From: JASLDZ01 sp964244065
Lineage (GTDB): Bacteria > Pseudomonadota > Alphaproteobacteria > Caulobacterales > Caulobacteraceae
Direction of reading: 5' to 3'
NCBI GenBank assembly: GCA_964244065.1
Contig: CAXTHH010000006.1
Location: 1 to 64,000, forward strand
Length of the DNA: 64,000 nt
The position numbers and the translations under genes were made by a program. Positions 1 through 8,511 of the stretch are shown here, in pieces. The notes beneath the pieces were generated by a model. That model ran no database searches, was not told where the DNA came from, and was given only the letters and a program-made list of their open reading frames with translations. Within the stretch, counting starts at the first letter, position 1. The number at the start of each line of letters is the position of its first letter.

Positions 1-2839
1 AGGGCAGGGTGGAGAGGATGGTGATCGGGTGGATGAAGCTCTCGTAGAGCACGCCGAGCACGATGTAGATCGTCACCACCGCCGCCAGCACCAGCCACAG
101 GGTGGAGCTCGCAGAATTCTCGAAGGCCGCCGCGGCGCCCGAGAAGGTGGTGGTGATCGAGCTCGGGACCTGGATGTCCTTCTCCGCCTTCTTGATGGCC
201 GCCACCGCGCCGCCGAGCGACTGGCCCTTGGCCAGGTTGAAGCTGACGGTGGTGGCCGGGAACTGCGATACGTGGCTGATCGACAGCGGCGCGGCGCGCG
301 TCTCGAACTTGGCCACCGCCGACAGCGGCACGGGCGCCCCGCCGGTGGAGGTCAGGTAGATGTTGTTCAGCGCGTCCGGCGAGCTCTGCACGTCCGGCGT
401 CGCCTCCAGGATCACGCGGTACTGGTTCGACTGGGTGAAGATGGTCGAGACGATGCGCTGGCCGAAGGCGTTGTAGAGCGCCTCGTCCACGCTCGCGATG
501 GAGATGCCGAGCCGGCCCGCCGTGTCGCGGTCCACGTTCACGAAGGCGGCGAGGCCCTGGTTCTGGATGTCGGAGGAGACCTCCTCGAACTGCTTGAGCG
601 TGCGCAGCTTGTCGATCAGCTTGCCCGACCATTCCTCCAGCGCCGCCTGGCTGACGCTCTCCAGCGACACCTGGTACTGCGTGCGGCTGACGGCGGCGTC
701 GATGGTCAGGTCCTGCACGGGCTGCAGGTAGAGCTTGACGCCGGGCGCCACGTCGGCCGTGTCGCGCTGCAGGCGCCGGATGATCTCGGAGGCGCCGTCG
801 CGACCGGACTCCAGCGGCTTCAGCGAGATGGCCAGGCGGGCGGTGTTCAGCGTGGTGTTCCGCGCGTCGACGCCCGCGAACGCCGAGACGCTCTCCACGT
901 CCTTGTCGCGCAGGATGGCCTCGGCCATGACCTGCTGCACCTCGCTGATGCGGCCGTAGCTGACGGTCTGCGCCGCCTCCACCGAGCCCTGCAGCTCGCC
1001 GGTGTCCTGCGTCGGGAACAGGCCCTTGGGGATGGCCAGGTAGAGCACGGCGGTCAGCACGAAGGTGCCGAGCGCGACCAAGAGCGTCAGGAACTGGTGG
1101 CGAAGAACCCAGGTCAGGCCGGTGTCGTAGCGGCGGATGATCCAGTCGACCCCCGCCTCCATCCGCGAGCCGATCCCGCCGGGCTTGGGCTCCGGCGGCC
1201 GCTTCAGCCACAGGCCGCACAGCGTCGGCACCAGCGTCAGCGAGACCACCGCCGAGATCACGATGGTGATGGCCAGCGTCACCGCGAACTCGCGGAAGAG
1301 CCGGCCGACCACGTCGCCCATGAACAGCAGCGGGATCAGCACGGCCAGCAGCGACAGCGTCAGCGAGATGATGGTGAAGCCGATCTCGCCCGAGCCGCGC
1401 AGGGCGGCGGGCCGGCTCTCCTCGCCATGCTCGATGTGGCGGCTGATGTTCTCGATCATCACGATGGCGTCGTCGACGACGAAGCCGGTGGCGATGGTCA
1501 TGGCCATCAGCGTCAGGTTGTTGAGCGAGAAGCCCAGCAGGTACATCACGCCGAACGAGCCCACGAGGCTGAGCGGCACCGCCAGGCCCGAGATCACCGT
1601 CGCGCGGACGTTGCGCAGGAAGACGAAGATCACCAGCACCACCAGGGCCACGGCGATCACCAGCTCCACCTCCACGTCGTGGACGCTGGCGCGGATGGTG
1701 GTCGTGCGGTCGGTCAGCACCTCCACGTTCACGCCGGCGGGCAGGGTCTGCCGCAACTCGGGCAGCAGCCCCTTGATCCGGTCCACCACCGCGATGACGT
1801 TGGCGCCCGGCTGACGCTGGATGTTCAGCAGCACGGCCGGCGCGACGGAGACGCGGCCGTTCGCATCCTTCACGCCCTTCAGCGCGCCCAGCGCGGTGTT
1901 CTCCGCCCCGGCCACCACCTGACCCACGTCGCGCAGCCGCACGGCCGAGCCGCCGCGGTAGGCGATGACGAGGTTGGCGTACTCCTCGGGGCTGGTCAGC
2001 TGGTCGTTGGCGTTGATGCTGTAGGCGCGCGCCGGGCCGTCGAAGGTGCCCTTCGAGCCGTTCACGTTGGCGCTGGCGATGGCGGTGCGCAGGCTCGACA
2101 TGGTCAGGCCGTAGCTGGCCAGCTGCCGCGGGTCGGCCTGGATGCGCACGGCCGGCCGCTGGCCGCCGCCGACGGTGACGAGGCCCACGCCGGTGATCTG
2201 GCTGATCTTCTGCCCCATCCGCGTGTCGGCCGCGTCCTCCACCTGCGTCAGCGGCAGGGTGGCGGAGGAGAGGGCGAGCGTGAGGATCGGCGCGTCGGCC
2301 GGGTTGACCTTGGCGTAGATCGGCGGGGCCGGCAGGTCGGACGGGAGGAAGCTGCCCGCCGCGTTGATGGCGGCCTGCACCTCCTGCTCGGCCACGTCCA
2401 GCGTCAGGTCGAGCCCGAACTGCAGCGTCACCACGCTGGCGCCGGCGGCGGAGATGGAGCTCATCCGCGTCAGGCCGGGCATCTGCCCGAAGGTGCGCTC
2501 CAGCGGCACGGTGACGTTGGTGGTCATCACCTCCGGCGAGGCGCCGGGGTAGGAGGTCTGCACCTGGATGGTGGGATAGTCGACCTGCGGCAGGGCGCTG
2601 AGCGGCAGGAACTGGAAGCCGATGATCCCCGTCAGCAGGATCGCCAGCATGAGCAGCGAGGTCGCGATCGGCCGCAGGATGAAGAGGCGCGAGGGGCTGT
2701 AGGCGCCCTTGCGGTCGGCCTCCACGGTGGGCTGATCGACGGCCGGCCGCGCGGGGCCGCCCGTCTCCGCTTCCACCCTGCGGGGCGGCGGTCGGTCGGA
2801 CGGAGCGCCGGGGGGCGGACGGTCGTCGATCTCGCTCAC
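1..2839 (-). CDS. RND multidrug efflux permease (MdtB/MuxB-like), C-terminus beyond window
   Basis: Inner-membrane RND transporter that would export drugs or other small molecules by proton antiport. The visible 946 codons give a 50-residue Pro/Arg-rich cytoplasmic leader, a first membrane segment (SLLMLAILLTGIIGF), a porter domain beginning with the family signature SALPQVDYPTIQVQT, and the TM4 region with paired acidic residues in FVVDDAIVMIENISRH. The second half of the fold is present (LRHQFLTLLVALGTFVLTAV, then DTGELQGSVEAAQ), and the gene runs off the left edge. Start is GTG at 2839, with GGAGG 11 bases upstream and 4 bp after the stop of the adaptor gene, so the two are translationally coupled. 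The VDYPTIQV and FVVDDAIVMIENI signatures resemble the MdtB/MdtC/MuxB branch more than AcrB (from memory). A second permease may follow outside the window. Confidence 0.93.
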   Translation of the reverse strand, partial: MSEIDDRPPPGAPSDRPPPRRVEAETGGPARPAVDQPTVEADRKGAYSPSRLFILRPIATSLLMLAILLTGIIGFQFLPLSALPQVDYPTIQVQTSYPGASPEVMTTNVTVPLERTFGQMPGLTRMSSISAAGASVVTLQFGLDLTLDVAEQEVQAAINAAGSFLPSDLPAPPIYAKVNPADAPILTLALSSATLPLTQVEDAADTRMGQKISQITGVGLVTVGGGQRPAVRIQADPRQLASYGLTMSSLRTAIASANVNGSKGTFDGPARAYSINANDQLTSPEEYANLVIAYRGGSAVRLRDVGQVVAGAENTALGALKGVKDANGRVSVAPAVLLNIQRQPGANVIAVVDRIKGLLPELRQTLPAGVNVEVLTDRTTTIRASVHDVEVELVIAVALVVLVIFVFLRNVRATVISGLAVPLSLVGSFGVMYLLGFSLNNLTLMAMTIATGFVVDDAIVMIENISRHIEHGEESRPAALRGSGEIGFTIISLTLSLLAVLIPLLFMGDVVGRLFREFAVTLAITIVISAVVSLTLVPTLCGLWLKRPPEPKPGGIGSRMEAGVDWIIRRYDTGLTWVLRHQFLTLLVALGTFVLTAVLYLAIPKGLFPTQDTGELQGSVEAAQTVSYGRISEVQQVMAEAILRDKDVESVSAFAGVDARNTTLNTARLAISLKPLESGRDGASEIIRRLQRDTADVAPGVKLYLQPVQDLTIDAAVSRTQYQVSLESVSQAALEEWSGKLIDKLRTLKQFEEVSSDIQNQGLAAFVNVDRDTAGRLGISIASVDEALYNAFGQRIVSTIFTQSNQYRVILEATPDVQSSPDALNNIYLTSTGGAPVPLSAVAKFETRAAPLSISHVSQFPATTVSFNLAKGQSLGGAVAAIKKAEKDIQVPSSITTTFSGAAAAFENSASSTLWLVLAAVVTIYIVLGVLYESFIHPITILSTLP

Positions 2840-2843
2840 GGCG

Positions 2844-5006
2844 TCACGCGCCTCCGCCGGGCGGGCCGCCGCCGCCGCCCTGCTGGCGCATGCGCTCGCG
2901 GGCCGCCTGATACTTGGCGCGCTGATCGGGGCGGAGCACGGCCTCGATCTTCTGCCCCATCTCGCGACGCACGGCGCCGGCGGCGGCCATGTCGCCGCCC
3001 TGGAACGCCTCGCGCATCTTCGGCCCGTACTCGGCGCGGATCGCATCGACCTTGGCCTGCTGCGCGGCGTCGAGGTTCAGCTCGGCGAACATCGCCCCAC
3101 CACGCCCGCCGCCGCCGCCGGGGCCGCCTCGCGCGCCCGCCCCCGCCGGAGCACCGCCGGCCGGAGCCGCGCCACGCGGGCCGGGGCCGGGCGCCGCAGG
3201 CGCCGCGCCGCCCGCCGGGGGAGCCGCGGGCGTGCCCTGGGGCGTCTGCGCCGGGGCGGGCGCGGGCATGCCGCCTCCGCCCGGAGCGCCGCCGCCCATG
3301 CCGCCGCCGCCATAGCCGCCGCCGCCGGCCTGGGCCCTGGCCCGCTGTTCGGCGACGAGGGCGCGGTACTTGGCGACCTGGTCGGGGCGGAGCACCGCCT
3401 CGATCTGCTTGGACGCGTTCTCCCGCACCCCGCGCATGCCTTGGAAGTCGCCGCTGGCCATCAGCGCCTGGGCCTGGGCCCGCGTGGCGGCCTGGATCGA
3501 GTCCACCTTGGCCTGCTGCGCGGCGTCGAGCTTCAGCGACGAGAGGTCGAGCTGGCCGCGGCCGCCCTGGCTGTAGCGCACGGGCCGGCAGCGCTGGCCG
3601 TTGGCGTCGACGCCGCGGCGCGCGGGAGCGGCGACGGGCGGCTTCTTGCCCATCAGCTTGTCCCACCAGCTGAGCTTCGGCGCGCCCGCGGCGCCCGGCG
3701 CGCCGGCCGGCGGCGTGGGCGGGCAGTCGCCCGGCAGCATCACCGTGGCGCCCTCGCGCAGGCGGTCGGAGCCGTCGGTGACCACCGTCTCGCCGCCGTT
3801 CAGGCCGCTGGTGACGGCGGTGAGCTCGCCATAGGCCGGGCCGGTCTGCACGTTGCGGATGTGCACCGCGCGACCCTGGTCGACCGTGTAGACGAACAGC
3901 CCCTGCTGGCCGCGCAGGATGGAGCTGGTGGGCACCGTCACCGCGCCGGGCATTACGTCCACCTGCACGCGCACGTTCACGAACTGGTTCGGATAGAGCT
4001 TGCCGCCGGTGTTCTGGAAGCGCGCCTTGGCCTTCACCGTGCCGGTGGTGGTGTCGATCTGGTTGTCGAGCGTGGAGAGCACGCCGGTTCCGAGCACCTC
4101 CTTCTGCCCGCGGTCGAACGCCTCGACGGGCAGGCGGGCGCCGGAGGTCATGCGGCCGTTCACGCGGCTGACCTGGTCCTCGGGGATGGTGAAGACCACG
4201 TCGATCGGGTCCACCTGGGTGATGGTGACGAGGCCGTTGGCGTCGCCGGTGGTGACGTAGTTGCCGGCGTCGACCTGGCGCAGGCCCACCTTGCCGGTGA
4301 TGGGCGCGGTGACGCGCGTGTAGGTCAGGTTGAGCTGGGCCGCGGCCACGGCGGCCCGGTCGGTGGCGATCCCGCCCTCCAGTTGGCGCACGGTGGCGCG
4401 CTGGGTGTCGACCTGTTGGCGGGCGATGGAGTCCTGGGCCAGCAGCGTCTGGTAGCGCTGCAGGTCCAGCCTGGCGTTCTCCAGCTGCGCCTGGTCGCGC
4501 TGCAGCGCGCCCTTCGCCTGCGCCAGCGCCTGCTCATAGGGGCGTGGGTCCACCTGGGCGAGCACCTGGCCCTTGGAGACGGTCTGCCCCTCTTGGAACG
4601 CCACGGAGAACAGCTGGCCGGCGATCTGCGTGCGCACGGTCACCGTGGCGGCGGGCGTCACCGTGCCGAGCGCGGAGAGGTAGACCGGCACGTCCGCGCG
4701 CTGCGCCTGCGCCGCGCCGACGGGCGTCGCGCCCCCGCCGAAGCCGCCCGCGCCGCCGCGACCGCCGCCGCCGCCGCGACCGCCCCGGCCGCCGCCGCCG
4801 CCTCCCGGAGCCCCGCCCGCGCCCGGCGGTCCGCCGCCCGGGCCGGCGGCCGGCTTGTTGTGCGTGATGATCCAGGCCGTGCCCGCCACAAACACGACCA
4901 GCACGCCCAGCAGCACCCAGCGCCCGCGCTTGGAGCGCGAACGGCGGCCGAGGTCGCCGGGTCGGCCGGGAGGGGGCGTACGGGAGCCGGAGTCGGAAAG
5001 GCTCAT
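2844..5006 (-). CDS. RND periplasmic adaptor (MdtA-like) with two C-terminal helical modules
   Basis: Membrane fusion protein linking an RND permease to an outer-membrane channel. From the N-terminus: a short basic cytoplasmic stretch, a membrane anchor at about 30-48 (WVLLGVLVVFVAGTAWIITH), a Gly/Pro-rich linker, the lipoyl half-motifs and coiled-coil hairpin at about 105-260 (AGQLFSVAFQEGQTVSKGQ; LTYTRVTAPITGKVGLRQ), and barrel/membrane-proximal domains to about 430. The protein should end there (about 400 aa is usual), but 290 residues follow. These contain two related helical modules, one starting LKLDAAQQAKVDSIQA and ending IEAVLRPDQVAKYRALVA, the other starting LNLDAAQQAKVDAIRA and ending IEAVLRPDQRAKYQAARE, separated by a long Gly/Ala/Pro linker. 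They resemble Spy/CpxP-type periplasmic helices; that match is an inference. The downstream permease starts 4 bp after the stop. Confidence 0.92.
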   Translation of the reverse strand: MSLSDSGSRTPPPGRPGDLGRRSRSKRGRWVLLGVLVVFVAGTAWIITHNKPAAGPGGGPPGAGGAPGGGGGGRGGRGGGGGRGGAGGFGGGATPVGAAQAQRADVPVYLSALGTVTPAATVTVRTQIAGQLFSVAFQEGQTVSKGQVLAQVDPRPYEQALAQAKGALQRDQAQLENARLDLQRYQTLLAQDSIARQQVDTQRATVRQLEGGIATDRAAVAAAQLNLTYTRVTAPITGKVGLRQVDAGNYVTTGDANGLVTITQVDPIDVVFTIPEDQVSRVNGRMTSGARLPVEAFDRGQKEVLGTGVLSTLDNQIDTTTGTVKAKARFQNTGGKLYPNQFVNVRVQVDVMPGAVTVPTSSILRGQQGLFVYTVDQGRAVHIRNVQTGPAYGELTAVTSGLNGGETVVTDGSDRLREGATVMLPGDCPPTPPAGAPGAAGAPKLSWWDKLMGKKPPVAAPARRGVDANGQRCRPVRYSQGGRGQLDLSSLKLDAAQQAKVDSIQAATRAQAQALMASGDFQGMRGVRENASKQIEAVLRPDQVAKYRALVAEQRARAQAGGGGYGGGGMGGGAPGGGGMPAPAPAQTPQGTPAAPPAGGAAPAAPGPGPRGAAPAGGAPAGAGARGGPGGGGGRGGAMFAELNLDAAQQAKVDAIRAEYGPKMREAFQGGDMAAAGAVRREMGQKIEAVLRPDQRAKYQAARERMRQQGGGGGPPGGGA

Positions 5007-5412
5007 AGGGGGCAGACGGCTCCTGTCGCACGCTCGCCCGCGCCGGGTCGGCGGGCTCGGTCGGGGTTTGGACGAACGCTACGCGAACCGCACAGCTCGC
5101 CCGACGGCAAGTCGTTTTTGCGGCCCGATGCGCCCGAATACGCTGTGGGTCGGCCGATCTTGTTGCTTTTGCGCTACAAACTTCCGCCCGCAGCATGAAA
5201 TCTTCGACATGCGGCGGCGTCGCGACTCGACGGTTGCGCGCCTACGTGGATCATTGCCCCTCGAGCGGGCCGCAAGGCTCGCCGACCCGCGCCGCGTGCG
5301 CCGGCCCGCGTTCATCCGCGGCGGGCGCGCCTGTGGGCGAGGGTGCGGGGCGGGCCTTCGGGGGGAGGCCCGCCCCCATACCCGCCGAGCCGAGCCGAGC
5401 CGGAGCCGCAGC
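5007..5412. other. Intergenic region between efflux operon start and ychF end
   Basis: About 400 bp with no convincing gene. It must hold the promoter of the minus-strand efflux operon. The only AT-richer patch is about 5155-5200 (TTGTTGCTTTTGCGCTACAA), a plausible place for it, but no clear -35/-10 pair is visible. The ychF-proximal part holds a strong hairpin (5347-5376) and short tandem GCCGA repeats at about 5385-5405. Confidence 0.5.
5347..5376 (-). terminator. Hairpin downstream of ychF
   Basis: Perfect 11-bp inverted repeat, GGGGCGGGCCT at 5347-5357 and AGGCCCGCCCC at 5366-5376, with an 8-base loop. It starts about 37 bases past the ychF stop in the direction of ychF transcription. 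There is no clear U-tract, so intrinsic termination is likely but not certain. Confidence 0.6.
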
Positions 5413-6513
5413 CTACGCCGCGGTGAGGAAGTGCATCACGTCGCCGTCCTTGACGACGTAGGCCTTGCCCTCGGCGCGCAGCTTGCCCGCCTCGCGCGCG
5501 CCAGCCTCGCCCTTGAGCTGGACGTAGTCGGGATAGGCGACGGTCTCGGCCCGGATGAACTTCTTCTCGAAGTCCGAGTGGATCACGCCGGCGGCCTCCG
5601 GCGCGGTGGCGCCCACCGGGATCGTCCAGGCGCGCGCCTCCTTCGGCCCCACGGTGAAGTAGGTCTGCAGGCCGAGGAGCGCGTAGGCTTCCCGGATCAG
5701 GCGGTTCAGGCCGGGCTCCTCCAACCCCATCGTCTCAAGGAACTCGGTGCGCTCGGCCCGATCCAGCAGCGCGATCTCGCTCTCGATCTTGGCGGAGATG
5801 ACGACGCTCTTGGCGTTGTCCCGGGCTGCCCGCTCGGCCACCTGGGCGGAGAGGGCGTTGCCCTCGGCCGCGGACCCCTCGTCCACGTTGCAGACGTAGA
5901 GGGCGGGGAGCGCGGTCAGCAGCTGCAGCATGGCCCAGCCTCGGGCGTCCTCCGCCGGCACGGTCGCGGCGCGGGCGGGGCGGCCGGCGCTCAGCTGGTC
6001 GAGGGCCAGCCTGGCGAGGCGCAGGGTGGCCGCAGCCTCCTTGTCGCCGCCGGTCTTGGCCTTCTTCTCCAGCGCGGGGATGCGCTTCTCCAGGCTCTCC
6101 AGGTCGGCGAGCATCAGCTCGGTCTCGATGATCTCGAGGTCGCTCAGCGGGTCGACCCGGCCCTCCACGTGCACGACGTCGCCGTCGGTGAAGCAGCGGG
6201 CGACGAAGGCGGTGGCGTCGCAGTCGCGGATGTTGGCCAGGAACTGGTTGCCCAGGCCCTCGCCCTTGCTGGCGCCCCGCACCAGGCCCGCCACGTCAAC
6301 GAAGTTGATCCGGGCGGGGATGATCTCCTTGGAGCCGCCGATCTCGGCCAGCACGTCCAGCCGCGGCTCGGGCACGGCCACATCGCCCACGTTCGGCTCG
6401 ATGGTGCAGAACGGATAGTTGGCCGCCTGCGCCTGCGCCGTCTGCGTCAGGGCGTTGAACAGGGTGGACTTGCCGACGTTGGGCAGGCCGACGATGGCGA
6501 CTTTGAGGGCCAT
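5413..6513 (-). CDS. ychF: Redox-regulated ATPase/GTPase YchF (OLA1 family)
   Basis: Cytosolic P-loop NTPase of the OBG/YchF family that binds ribosomes and prefers ATP in characterised homologs. The 366-aa length is standard. The P-loop is GLPNVGKSTLFNAL at 9-22, followed by the family's NYPFCTIEPNVGDVAVPEPR and the G3-like FVDVAGLVRGASKGEGLGNQFL. The G4 position reads YVCNVDE, where canonical GTPases have NKxD; this change is typical of YchF. The C-terminus is a TGS domain ending in KAYVVKDGDVMHFLTAA. It is the last gene of the minus-strand run rplY-pth-GNAT-ychF, 31 bp after the GNAT stop, and is followed by a hairpin. Confidence 0.97.
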   Translation of the reverse strand: MALKVAIVGLPNVGKSTLFNALTQTAQAQAANYPFCTIEPNVGDVAVPEPRLDVLAEIGGSKEIIPARINFVDVAGLVRGASKGEGLGNQFLANIRDCDATAFVARCFTDGDVVHVEGRVDPLSDLEIIETELMLADLESLEKRIPALEKKAKTGGDKEAAATLRLARLALDQLSAGRPARAATVPAEDARGWAMLQLLTALPALYVCNVDEGSAAEGNALSAQVAERAARDNAKSVVISAKIESEIALLDRAERTEFLETMGLEEPGLNRLIREAYALLGLQTYFTVGPKEARAWTIPVGATAPEAAGVIHSDFEKKFIRAETVAYPDYVQLKGEAGAREAGKLRAEGKAYVVKDGDVMHFLTAA

Positions 6514-6544
6514 GGGATCTCGGGTCGGGGGAGGGCGGGCCGGC

Positions 6545-7087
6545 TTAGCCGAGCCGCTTCTCCATGTGAACGATGGGCAGTTCGCCGCCCCCCGGCAGTT
6601 CCGCGACGGCGCGGGCCAGGGAGGTGTAGCCGTGGGCGGCGTAGAACGGCTCTCCCGCGAGGGTGGCGCTGAGCGCGGCGCGCGTGAACCCCTCCGCCTG
6701 CGCGGCGGCCTCGCTGGCGGCCAGGAGCGCGGCGCCGACGCCGCGGCGGGCGTGGTCGGGGTCGACGAAGAAGGCGCGGACGCGGGCGGGGCCGCTGGCC
6801 GGGTTCACGCGGGGGCCGTCGCTCTCCGCCGGGCCGTGCGCGCCGTACATGGCGGCGCGGAAGCTCCAGCCGCCGCAGCCGGCCAGGGCGCCGTGGCGCT
6901 CGGCGACGACGAAGTAGGTGCCGTCGGCGATCAGGCGATGGTCCACGCCGAACACGCTGCCGAGCGCGGCCTCGCGCTGCGCGGCGTCGTAGTGCTCGGC
7001 CTGCAGCGCGTGGACCGAGCGGCGGATCAGGGCCTCCAGCGCGGGGGCGTCCGCCTCGACGGCGACGCGGATATGGACGGCGCTCAT
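6545..7087 (-). CDS. GNAT family N-acetyltransferase
   Basis: Single-domain acetyltransferase of about 180 aa; substrate unknown. The acetyl-CoA-binding motif is VRAFFVDPDHARRGVGAALL (R-R-G-V-G-A loop), followed by helix ASEAAAQAEGFTRAALSATL and the usual AEPFYAAHGY-like strand (GEPFYAAHGYTSLARA). The ATG at 7087 overlaps the pth stop as TGATG; a GTG one codon upstream at 7090 is also possible. The tight junction indicates co-translation with pth. Confidence 0.88.
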   Translation of the reverse strand: MSAVHIRVAVEADAPALEALIRRSVHALQAEHYDAAQREAALGSVFGVDHRLIADGTYFVVAERHGALAGCGGWSFRAAMYGAHGPAESDGPRVNPASGPARVRAFFVDPDHARRGVGAALLAASEAAAQAEGFTRAALSATLAGEPFYAAHGYTSLARAVAELPGGGELPIVHMEKRLG

Positions 7088-7725
7088 CACCCGGCCTCCC
7101 GGTTGCGCGAGCGGCTGTCGAAGTTCTCGGCGGGCGCCAGCCGGCTCACCTCGGCCTGATAACGCTCATCGTCGCCGGAAGCCGCATAGGGCAGTTCGTC
7201 GGCCAGGGTGCGCAGCAGCGTGTCGAGCCAGTCGCGCCGCTCCACCTTGTGGAAGTCGCTCAGCACATGGGGCATCACCCGGTCCTTGTGGCCGGGGTGG
7301 CCCACGCCGATGCGCGCCCGCCGGAAGGCGGGGCCGATGGCCGCGGTGATTGAGCGGATGCCGTTGTGCCCCGCCGCGCCGCCGCCCGCCTTCATGCGGA
7401 AGCGGCCGGGGGCCATGTCGATCTCGTCGTAGAAGACGATCAGGTCGTCGCCGGCCAGCTTGAAGAACTTCACCGCCTCGCCCACCGCTCGGCCGCTGTC
7501 GTTCATGAAGGTCTGGGGCTTGAGCGCCAGGGCGCGCACGGGGCCGCCGGCCGTCTGCACCGTCCCCTCCGAGGCCAGCGACTGGAAGCGGCTGCGCTCC
7601 GGGCCGAAGCCCCAGCGCTCGCGGATCGCGTCCACGGCCATGAAGCCGACGTTGTGGCGCTGGCCCGCGTGCTTGGGTCCGGGATTGCCGAGGCCGGCCA
7701 GGATCAGCACGCGGGGGCTCCTCAC
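7087..7725 (-). CDS. pth: Peptidyl-tRNA hydrolase
   Basis: Releases tRNA from prematurely dropped peptidyl-tRNAs in the cytosol. Visible family residues: GLGNPGPKHAGQRHNVGF with the substrate Asn and catalytic His, the FMNDSGRAVGEAVKFFKL block, and FYDEIDMAPGRFRMKAGGG with the catalytic Asp and following GHNGIRSI. Length (212 aa) is normal for alphaproteobacteria. The ATG at 7725 adds MRSPR before the usual VLILAGLGNPG; GTG at 7710 is an alternative. It follows rplY by 60 bp, the standard rplY-pth order, and overlaps the GNAT gene. Confidence 0.96.
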   Translation of the reverse strand: MRSPRVLILAGLGNPGPKHAGQRHNVGFMAVDAIRERWGFGPERSRFQSLASEGTVQTAGGPVRALALKPQTFMNDSGRAVGEAVKFFKLAGDDLIVFYDEIDMAPGRFRMKAGGGAAGHNGIRSITAAIGPAFRRARIGVGHPGHKDRVMPHVLSDFHKVERRDWLDTLLRTLADELPYAASGDDERYQAEVSRLAPAENFDSRSRNREAG

Positions 7726-7785
7726 ATGCGAAGGGCGCGCCCGGTGAACGGACGCGCCCCCGCGAACTCAGGACGGGTAGGGCGC

Positions 7786-8391
7786 CTACGCTTCGCCGGT
7801 GGCCGCCGCCGCGTCGTCGGACACAGAGGCGCGGCTCGCGGTGACGGTCGCCACGGTGAAGTCGCGGTCGCGGATCGCCGGGTGTGAGCCCTCCGGCAGC
7901 TGGATCGAGCTGATGCGCACCGCATCGCCGATGTCCAGGCCGGTGAGGTCGAAGGTCAACTCTTCCGGAATGTGATCCGCCGGCACCCACAGCTCGACCT
8001 CGTGGCGGGCGATGTTCAGGGCGCCGCCGCGCTTCAGGCCGGGGGAGGCCTCGTGGTTCTTGAAGCCCACGGCCACGGCGATCTTCACCAGGGCGTGCTC
8101 GTCCACGCGGAACAGGTCGAAGTGAACCGGCACGTCGGTGACCGGGTGGAACTGCACGTCGCGCGCGATGACCGGCTGGCTCTCCTCGCCGTACTTCAGC
8201 GTGATCAGGTGGCCCAGGAGCTTGCCCGTGTAGAGCGACTTCCTGAACGCGTTCAGCTCGGCCGAGATCGGCACGGGGCCGCGCGGGCCGCCGTACAGGA
8301 CGCCCGGGACGCGGCCGGTGTTGCGCGCGGCGCGGGCGCCGCCGGTGCCCGTGCGCTCGCGCACTTCCACGTTGAGAACGATGTCGGCCAT
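7786..8391 (-). CDS. rplY: 50S ribosomal protein L25/general stress protein Ctc
   Basis: Binds 5S rRNA in the large ribosomal subunit. This is the long TL5/Ctc form: an N-terminal L25 domain (VRERTGTGGARAARNTGRVPGVLYGG) of about 95 residues and a beta-rich C-terminal domain (VPVHFDLFRVDEHALVKIAVAVGF, HEVELWVPADHIPEELTFDL), with an acidic Ala-rich tail. Starts with ATG at 8391 and leads the rplY-pth-GNAT-ychF run. Confidence 0.96.
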   Translation of the reverse strand: MADIVLNVEVRERTGTGGARAARNTGRVPGVLYGGPRGPVPISAELNAFRKSLYTGKLLGHLITLKYGEESQPVIARDVQFHPVTDVPVHFDLFRVDEHALVKIAVAVGFKNHEASPGLKRGGALNIARHEVELWVPADHIPEELTFDLTGLDIGDAVRISSIQLPEGSHPAIRDRDFTVATVTASRASVSDDAAAATGEA

Positions 8392-8511
8392 GACGGGGTG
8401 TTCCGGAAACGACGCCGCCGCGCGTGGAGACCGCGCGGCGGGCTTAGTGAAATCAGGGGCGCGTCCCTACACGAAGGCGCAGCCCTCCGCAACGGCGGGT
8501 CGCCGGGCGAC

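Noticed and set aside
29..3673. A 1,214-codon open frame on the plus strand
   Set aside because: Shadow of the minus-strand RND permease and adaptor: His/Arg/Gln-rich with no domain pattern, caused by high third-position GC.
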